Shown in pieces: positions 59,052 through 64,000 of a stretch of 64,000 bases of DNA; the stretch's first letter is position 1, and every line of letters begins with the position of its first letter. The notes under the pieces were generated by a model. The model worked only from the letters and a program-made list of their open reading frames with translations, ran no database searches and had not been told where the DNA came from. This DNA is from Bradyrhizobium sp. Gha (GTDB taxonomy: Bacteria > Pseudomonadota > Alphaproteobacteria > Rhizobiales > Xanthobacteraceae). A program made the position numbers and the translations under genes. The stretch is from the NCBI RefSeq assembly GCF_900113735.1, contig NZ_FOQM01000002.1, forward strand, positions 62,001 through 126,000. The letters run 5' to 3'.

Positions 59052-59936
59052 CTATAAGCAGGCCTGCGCGCCATCCTTCAGCTTCACGGGGATCGTGAGA
59101 TAGCGCACCCCGTTGGCTTCGGCCGGCGGGAATTTGCCGGCGCGGATGTTGACCTGAATGGAAGGCAGCAGCAGCCTCGGTGCCGGCAGTTTGGTGTCGC
59201 GCGCCCGCCGCATGGCCACGAATTCGTCTTCCGAAACGCCTTCCTTGACGTGGACGTTGCTTTCGCGCTGCTCGCCTACCGTGGTCTCCCAGGCGAAAGT
59301 GTCGCGGCCCGGAGCCTTGTAGTCGTGACACATGAACAACCGAGTTTCCTGTGGCAACGACAGCAGCCGCTTGATCGATCGATAGAGCTTGTGAGCATCG
59401 CCGCCGGGGAAGTCGGCGCGTGCGGTGCCGTAGTCAGGCATGAACAAGGTGTCGCCGACGAACACGGCATCCTCGATCTTGTAAGAGATGTCGGCCGGCG
59501 TGTGCCCCGGCGTGTAGAGAACTTCGACGTCGAGTTCGCCGATCTTGAAGCGCTCGCCGTCGCGGAACAGATGATCAAAGTCGCTGCCGTCGGTCTTCAA
59601 GTCGGTGGCGTTGAAGATAGGGCGGAAGATGCGTTGCACGTCCTTGATGTGCTCGCCAATCCCGATCTTCGCGCCGGTCTTCGCCTTGATGAACGGCGCG
59701 CCCGAGAGGTGGTCGGCATGCGCATGGGTCTCCAGCACCCGGTCGACAGTGTTGCCCGCCTCTTCGGCGGCTGCGAGCATCGCCTCGACGGAGCGCGTAT
59801 CGACCTCGCCGGAATTGTGGTCGTAGTCGAACACGGGGTCGATGATCGCTGCCTTTTTCGTGGCGGGATCGGCGACGAGGTAGCTCACCGTGTTTGTCGG
59901 CTCGTCGAAGAATGATCGGATGATTGGCTGTGACAT
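59052..59936 (-). CDS. Metallo-beta-lactamase fold persulfide dioxygenase-like hydrolase
   Basis: A 294-residue metallohydrolase of the ETHE1/Blh type. Metal motif HAHADH at residues 71-76, further ligands in YTPGHTPADIS and GDTLFMPDYGTAR, and MCHDYK near the end. In the BigR systems of Xylella and Agrobacterium the partner Blh oxidises (glutathione) persulfide to sulfite. It diverges from the bigR-like gene and is probably repressed by it. Confidence 0.88.
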   Translation of the reverse strand: MSQPIIRSFFDEPTNTVSYLVADPATKKAAIIDPVFDYDHNSGEVDTRSVEAMLAAAEEAGNTVDRVLETHAHADHLSGAPFIKAKTGAKIGIGEHIKDVQRIFRPIFNATDLKTDGSDFDHLFRDGERFKIGELDVEVLYTPGHTPADISYKIEDAVFVGDTLFMPDYGTARADFPGGDAHKLYRSIKRLLSLPQETRLFMCHDYKAPGRDTFAWETTVGEQRESNVHVKEGVSEDEFVAMRRARDTKLPAPRLLLPSIQVNIRAGKFPPAEANGVRYLTIPVKLKDGAQACL

Positions 59937-59963
59937 TCTGAAACTCCCTATTGCCTCGTGGTC

Positions 59964-59992
59964 TTGACAGATATATTAGAAATAGCTAATTA
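59964..59992. promoter_or_regulatory. Divergent promoter with inverted repeat (BigR operator candidate)
   Basis: On the plus strand TTGACA (59964-59969), a 17-base spacer and TAATTA (59987-59992) fit a housekeeping promoter 31 bases before the bigR ATG. The spacer contains ATTAG-AAATAG-CTAAT (59975-59990), an AT-rich inverted repeat like BigR/SqrR-type sites. On the minus strand the same sequence offers TTGCTT and ATATCT for the dioxygenase gene. One bound repressor could close both. Confidence 0.55.
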
Positions 59993-60022
59993 AGCAATGC
60001 CTGAAATAAGGAGAGCAGGGCG

Positions 60023-60355
60023 ATGGCCTCAGCAACGTTCGATCCGGGAGCTTTCGAGAAGCAGGCAGTTGAAGTGGCCTCCGTGCTGCGGGCTCTCGCA
60101 AACGAGCGCCGGCTGATGATCCTGTGCAGGCTCGTTGAATGCGGCGAGGACAACGTGAGTTCCCTTGCCGAGGCCGTCGGCCTGTCGCAATCGGCGCTGT
60201 CGCAGCATCTCGCGAAGATGCGCGAGGAGGGTCTCGTCACTTTCCGGCGGGAAAGCCAGACGCTCTGGTATCGCATCGCCGATCCGCGCATCGAGCAGCT
60301 GTTCGCCACGCTGCACAAGCTGTTTTGCGCGCCCGTCAAAGCCAAGAGCAGATAA
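60023..60355 (+). CDS. bigR: ArsR-family sulfide/persulfide-sensing repressor
   Basis: A 110-residue winged-helix repressor: LRALANERRLMILCRLVECGE, SLAEAVGLSQSALSQHLAKMREEGLV, RRESQTLWYRIADP. Three Cys are present: C35, C40 and C102 (near the end, LFC). BigR and SqrR sense persulfides by forming a link between a Cys in the second helix and one near the C-terminus; C35 or C40 with C102 could do this. First gene of bigR-rhodanese-TauE. Confidence 0.85.
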   Translation: MASATFDPGAFEKQAVEVASVLRALANERRLMILCRLVECGEDNVSSLAEAVGLSQSALSQHLAKMREEGLVTFRRESQTLWYRIADPRIEQLFATLHKLFCAPVKAKSR

Positions 60356-60374
60356 GCCAAAGAAGGAACCAGGA

Positions 60375-60920
60375 ATGTCGCTACCGACTATCAACCCGAC
60401 CGACGCCCACCGTCTTCTCGACAAGGGCGCCACCCTCATCGATATCCGCGAAGCTGACGAGCACGCGCGCGAGAAAATTCCGGGCGCGCGAAACCTGCCG
60501 TTGTCGAAGCTCGACGAAGCCGATGTCACGGCGCATCAGAGGCCGATCATCTTCCATTGCAAGAGCGGCGCCCGCACCCAAGCCAATGCGCCGCGGCTCG
60601 CCGCTAAACTCGATGCGGATGGCGAGGCCTTCCTCGTTGGTGGCGGCCTCGACGCCTGGCGCAGGGCTGGTCTGCCGGTCGTGACCGACCGACGGCAGCC
60701 GATCGAGCTTCAGCGGCAGGTCCAGATCGGGGCCGGAAGTCTCGTCTTCGCTGGCACGCTGCTCGGGCTTCTGGTCTCGCCTTGGTTCTTCGCCGTGCCG
60801 GCTTTCGTCGGTGCCGGACTGATGACGGCTGGGCTCACAGGCTTTTGCGGCATGGCACGCATCCTCATGCGGGCGCCATGGAACCGCGAAGTCTACGGCG
60901 CGCCGGCGCGAGCCGCGTGA
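60375..60920 (+). CDS. Rhodanese with C-terminal DUF2892 membrane domain
   Basis: A 181-residue protein. Residues ~8-105 form a rhodanese domain (TLIDIREADEHAREKIPGARNLPLS) with active Cys in FHCKSGARTQ; residues ~120-165 form two membrane helices (GAGSLVFAGTLLGLL, VPAFVGAGLMTAGLTGF) of the DUF2892 type. It can pass sulfur between persulfide carriers at the membrane. The ATG at 60375 has AGGA just upstream, 19 bases after bigR. Confidence 0.9.
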   Translation: MSLPTINPTDAHRLLDKGATLIDIREADEHAREKIPGARNLPLSKLDEADVTAHQRPIIFHCKSGARTQANAPRLAAKLDADGEAFLVGGGLDAWRRAGLPVVTDRRQPIELQRQVQIGAGSLVFAGTLLGLLVSPWFFAVPAFVGAGLMTAGLTGFCGMARILMRAPWNREVYGAPARAA

Positions 60921-60936
60921 AGGAGGAGACGTCGCC

Positions 60937-61716
60937 ATGCTGTCCCTGACCCAAGGCGCGCTGGGGCTCGCCTCCGGCTCGCTGGTCGGTTTCTCCCTGG
61001 GCCTGGTTGGAGGCGGCGGCTCCATTCTGGCGGTTCCGCTGCTCATCTATCTCGTCGGAGTAGCGGACCCTCACGTCGCGATCGGGACCAGCGCCGTCGC
61101 CGTCGCGGCGAACGCCACCGCCAACCTGGCGAACCACGTCCGCGCCGGTAACGTGAAGTGGCGCTGCGCCTCGGTGTTCGCGCTCGCCGGCATAGCCGGC
61201 GCGTTTCTCGGCTCAACTTTAGGCAAGATCATCGATGGCCAGAAGCTGCTCGCACTTTTTGCTATCGTCATGCTGGTGGTAGGCGCGCTGATGATGAAAG
61301 GCCGTTCCGGTGAGGGCGAGCCATCGGTGATGCTCAACCGGGAAAATCTGCCGAAGCTGGTTGCCCTGGGCCTCGCCACGGGAGCCATGTCCGGCTTCTT
61401 CGGAATCGGCGGCGGCTTCCTGATCGTGCCCGCCCTGATCGCAGCCACCGGCATGCCGATCCTGTACGCGGTGGGTTCCTCTCTCCTGGCGGTCACCGCG
61501 TTCGGGCTGACAACTGCGGCGAACTATGCCGTGTCCGGCCTTGTGGATTGGTCTCTCGCAGGGTTGTTCATCATTGGCGGCGTTCTCGGCGGGCTTCTCG
61601 GCGCGGGCTCCGCAACTTCCCTTGCTGGCCGCAAAGGTGCGCTGAACACCGTGTTTGCGGCGCTCATATTCGCGGTGGCGATCTACATGCTGGTCCGTAG
61701 CTTGGGTTTGCTGTGA
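60937..61716 (+). CDS. TauE/SafE family sulfite exporter
   Basis: A 259-residue membrane protein with about eight helices. Family stretches GFSLGLVGGGGSILAVPLLIYLVGV, AIGTSAVAVAANATANL, and the second repeat GATGAMSGFFGIGGGFLIVPALI-like. It probably exports sulfite or thiosulfate produced by the persulfide dioxygenase, completing the detoxification unit. It follows the rhodanese gene by 16 bases. Confidence 0.9.
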   Translation: MLSLTQGALGLASGSLVGFSLGLVGGGGSILAVPLLIYLVGVADPHVAIGTSAVAVAANATANLANHVRAGNVKWRCASVFALAGIAGAFLGSTLGKIIDGQKLLALFAIVMLVVGALMMKGRSGEGEPSVMLNRENLPKLVALGLATGAMSGFFGIGGGFLIVPALIAATGMPILYAVGSSLLAVTAFGLTTAANYAVSGLVDWSLAGLFIIGGVLGGLLGAGSATSLAGRKGALNTVFAALIFAVAIYMLVRSLGLL

Positions 61717-61766
61717 TCAGGCGCTGAACCCGACTGTATGTCGGCCGCCGGTGCGCCAAACCCGGC

Positions 61767-64000
61767 TCACTCGACCGTGCCGGCAAGGCGCAGCTTCGGC
61801 ACGCCGACGCCGCGGGCGCGGATTGGTGCGGCCAACTCGCCTCCGCTGACATCGAGAACGAAGCCGGTATTGTCAGGGCGCAGGCGGAATTCGATTGTCC
61901 GGCCTGTCCTGCGCCAATCCGCCGTCTCGCCATCATCGACATAGACAAGGCCGGAGCCGCCATGATCGGGCGGCCCGAACACGATCGCCGTCAGCCCCTT
62001 CTCGTCTTCGATCGGAACGATCGAGCCCGCGCGTGCAAAGACCGGTAGCCGGCCCAGCGGTGCTGCGACGGTCACGGTTCGCCCGCCCTCGAACGGCGTC
62101 CCGTCATGCCAGTCGTACCAGCCGCCAGGATGGGCGGGCAGATAGACCTCGCGCGTCGTCGCGCCCTCTTCCAGCACCGGAGCGACGAGGAGATCGGGAC
62201 CGAGCATGAATGCGTCCTCGACGGCTGCGGCGACTGCGTCGGACGCGAAATCCCACAGCAGCGGGCGCACCGCGGGCACGTCGTCGGCCGCGGCGCGCCA
62301 CATCTGGGTATACAGATAGGGGATGAGGCTGTGACGCAGGTTCATCGCGGATCGCACCTCGGGAAGCACGCTTTCATGCATCCAGGGCGTGTTGACGATG
62401 CCGCTCGTCTTCCAGGAATTCATCACCATGCGCGGCCACAGCGCGCAAAACTCGACAAAGCGGCACAGCAGTTCCGGCCCGGGTGACGGGCCATGGAAAC
62501 CGCCGACGTCATGGCCAATGTTGTAGAGGCCCGACAGGCTCATGTTGAGGCCCTGGGTCAGGTTGTAGCGCAGCGTCTTCCAGGACGTTTCGTTGTCGCC
62601 GCTCCAGGTCTGGCCGTAGCGGGCGATGCCTGCGCTGCCGGCCCGCGTGATCGTGTAGGGACGCTTGTCCGGCGCCTGCGCAGCCTGGGTCTCGTAGGCA
62701 AGCTTGTGCATCAACAGCGCCTGCGCCGGACGGGCCAGCGCCTGCGGATACGGCCGGCCGTCGCCATCGCACACCGCGTCTTCGTCCCAGATTTCGAATT
62801 CATTGTTGTCGCTCCAGACCGCCGTCACGCCAAAGGCGAGCAGCGCGTCACGGATGCCGTTCGCCCACCACCGCCGTCCTTCCGGATTGGTGAAGTCGAC
62901 ATGGAAGCCGAGGCCGTCCCAGAATTGCGCCACCGCCGGCTCGCCGGTCTCGCCATCGACGACCAGGATGCCATTGGCCCTGGCTTCAGCGAGCCGCGGG
63001 TGATCGTCGAGCAGGCAAGGCTTGATGTTGGTGACCGGCTGCATGCCGGCGGCCTTGAGCCGCGCCATGGTCGCCGCCGGGTCGGGAAACTTGTCGCGAT
63101 TCCAGTTGAAGACGTAGCGACGGTTGCCGATCGAGGTGTAGCCCGAGCCAAAGTGAAAACTGTCGCAGCGGATGCCGTGGCGCCTGCAATCCTCGATGAA
63201 GCCGGTGATGCGCGCGTCCGCGTCCGGTGCGTCCGCGATGGTCATGGTCGTCATCGCGAAGCCGAGCGTCCAACGCGGCGCGAAAGCCTGTCCGCCGGTC
63301 AGCCAGGAAAATCGGCGCGTGACCTCGGGTACCGTCGGGCCGGCGAGCACGTAATAATCGAGGTCGCCGTCCTCGGCACGGTAACTGCGGAACAGGCTAT
63401 GGTAATTGTCGAGCGTGCAGCCGAGATCGACCGAGCCGAGCGCAAGGTTGTCGTAGAAAATGCCGTGAGCACCGCGCGCGCCGTCGACGATGAAGAACGG
63501 CAGCATCTTGTAGAGCGGATCGGACAGCTCTGCGTCGAAGCCGCAGGGGTCGACGGCATCGATGGCGAAGCGCCGCCCTGTGCGATCGAGCGGACCTGCC
63601 TTGTCGCCGAGGCCATAATGGCGTTCGTCTTCATGTCGTTCCATCGCGTGCAGCAACGCACCGGTCTTGCGCGACAGGAAATAAGCCTGGGTCGGACGGT
63701 CGCGCAGGAATGGCTGATCCTCGCCGTTTCGGTTCCAGGCGATGCCGAACGGATCGAGCCGGATCTGCGCGCTGAGACCTGCGGCGGCGAGCGTGACGAT
63801 GCCGCCGGCCTCCGAAACCGTCGGCGCCGGATTGGCAAAGCCTGCGACGTCGTCGCGCTGCCGTCCCTCGAACGGCGGCTCGGTGCGATCAGGCGCGATC
63901 GCCCAGCCGCGATCGAGGCGATAGCCCTCCGGCCGGCGCAAGGTGACGCGGCCGATGTCGCGCTCGAGAATGGTGATGCGGAGCGTGGCGAGCGGGGCTG
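61767..64000 (-). CDS. GH31 family alpha-glucosidase (N-terminus outside window)
   Basis: At least 744 residues of a GH31 glycoside hydrolase. The nucleophile region is AVWSDNNEFEIWD and the acid/base region YGQTWSGDNETSWKTLRYNL. Other family marks: RFSWLTGGQAFAPRWTLGF and GHDVGGFHGPSPGPELLCRF. The C-terminal beta domain starts near APVLEEGATTREVYLP. A TTG at 63941 could start the gene, but the frame stays coding to the window edge (TLRITILERDIGRVTL), so the true start lies beyond base 64000. Likely acts on alpha-glucosides or related oligosaccharides. Confidence 0.88.
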   Translation of the reverse strand, partial: APLATLRITILERDIGRVTLRRPEGYRLDRGWAIAPDRTEPPFEGRQRDDVAGFANPAPTVSEAGGIVTLAAAGLSAQIRLDPFGIAWNRNGEDQPFLRDRPTQAYFLSRKTGALLHAMERHEDERHYGLGDKAGPLDRTGRRFAIDAVDPCGFDAELSDPLYKMLPFFIVDGARGAHGIFYDNLALGSVDLGCTLDNYHSLFRSYRAEDGDLDYYVLAGPTVPEVTRRFSWLTGGQAFAPRWTLGFAMTTMTIADAPDADARITGFIEDCRRHGIRCDSFHFGSGYTSIGNRRYVFNWNRDKFPDPAATMARLKAAGMQPVTNIKPCLLDDHPRLAEARANGILVVDGETGEPAVAQFWDGLGFHVDFTNPEGRRWWANGIRDALLAFGVTAVWSDNNEFEIWDEDAVCDGDGRPYPQALARPAQALLMHKLAYETQAAQAPDKRPYTITRAGSAGIARYGQTWSGDNETSWKTLRYNLTQGLNMSLSGLYNIGHDVGGFHGPSPGPELLCRFVEFCALWPRMVMNSWKTSGIVNTPWMHESVLPEVRSAMNLRHSLIPYLYTQMWRAAADDVPAVRPLLWDFASDAVAAAVEDAFMLGPDLLVAPVLEEGATTREVYLPAHPGGWYDWHDGTPFEGGRTVTVAAPLGRLPVFARAGSIVPIEDEKGLTAIVFGPPDHGGSGLVYVDDGETADWRRTGRTIEFRLRPDNTGFVLDVSGGELAAPIRARGVGVPKLRLAGTVE

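Noticed and set aside
1..64000. CRISPR array, transposase, integrase or rRNA genes
   Set aside because: No regularly spaced repeats, transposase/integrase motifs or rRNA sequence were noticed on either strand.

Overview
This is a high-GC alphaproteobacterial chromosome segment, most likely from Bradyrhizobium or a close Nitrobacteraceae relative. The assignment rests on several things: the gene families and their order, FixK2/FNR-type boxes (TTGAT-N4-ATCAA), two families of short palindromic repeats plus an interspersed element resembling ones I remember from Bradyrhizobium/Rhodopseudomonas genomes, a DUF3551 protein, and a complete C-P lyase locus. No similarity search was run; family calls come from motifs, length and context.

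Layout. 1-0.85 kb: an MFS exporter running off the left edge, coupled to a truncated MarR gene. 1.2-5.6 kb: a TonB-dependent siderophore receptor and a PepSY membrane protein, with a convergent LysR gene that overlaps the PepSY tail. 5.7-12 kb: a Tat-type alpha/beta hydrolase, a three-domain rhodanese protein, SerA, a patatin and a GntP-type permease. 12-16.2 kb: a multidrug efflux pair (EmrA/EmrB-like) with a divergent TetR gene and a deleted AAA+ ATPase remnant. 16.2-20.8 kb: a MarR gene whose promoter predicts a leaderless mRNA, an enoyl-CoA hydratase, a chemoreceptor and a DapA-like aldolase.

20.9-37 kb is the core of the window: phosphonate uptake and C-P lyase. Block A holds a 2H-phosphoesterase-like protein (DUF1045), a frameshifted second phnM and a hexapeptide acetyltransferase on the minus strand, divergent from phnC-phnD-phnE-phnE. 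Block B holds phnF on the minus strand, divergent from phnGHIJKLMN, with an FMN-binding protein gene just downstream. A Pho-box-like repeat precedes phnC and another lies between phnF and phnG. A perfect 12+4+12 palindrome, probably the PhnF operator, also lies between phnF and phnG. Between the blocks is a 1.8 kb island with three small protein genes and three FixK2/FNR-like boxes.

37-45.6 kb: a solitary sulfonate-type binding protein, an O-acetylhomoserine sulfhydrylase-like enzyme with an alpha/beta hydrolase gene, and an IclR-controlled catabolic operon (TctC-type binding protein, flavin reductase, FAH-family enzyme, RidA-like protein, amidohydrolase). 45.7-53.6 kb: mixed small genes, an interspersed repeat, tRNA-Thr(GGT), and a cyclic-nucleotide-binding/thioredoxin-reductase-like fusion without the CxxC pair. 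53.7-58 kb: a conserved housekeeping block (DUF2948, hisD, UPF0262, LMW phosphatase-like, maf, yacG, tRNA-Phe). 58.1-59 kb: decayed DUF302 and histidine-kinase genes. 59-61.7 kb: a BigR-type sulfide/persulfide locus. 61.8-64 kb: a GH31 glycosidase running off the right edge.

The window carries an unusual number of broken genes (MarR, AAA+, second phnM, DUF302, histidine kinase). Their breakpoints are best checked against a close relative.
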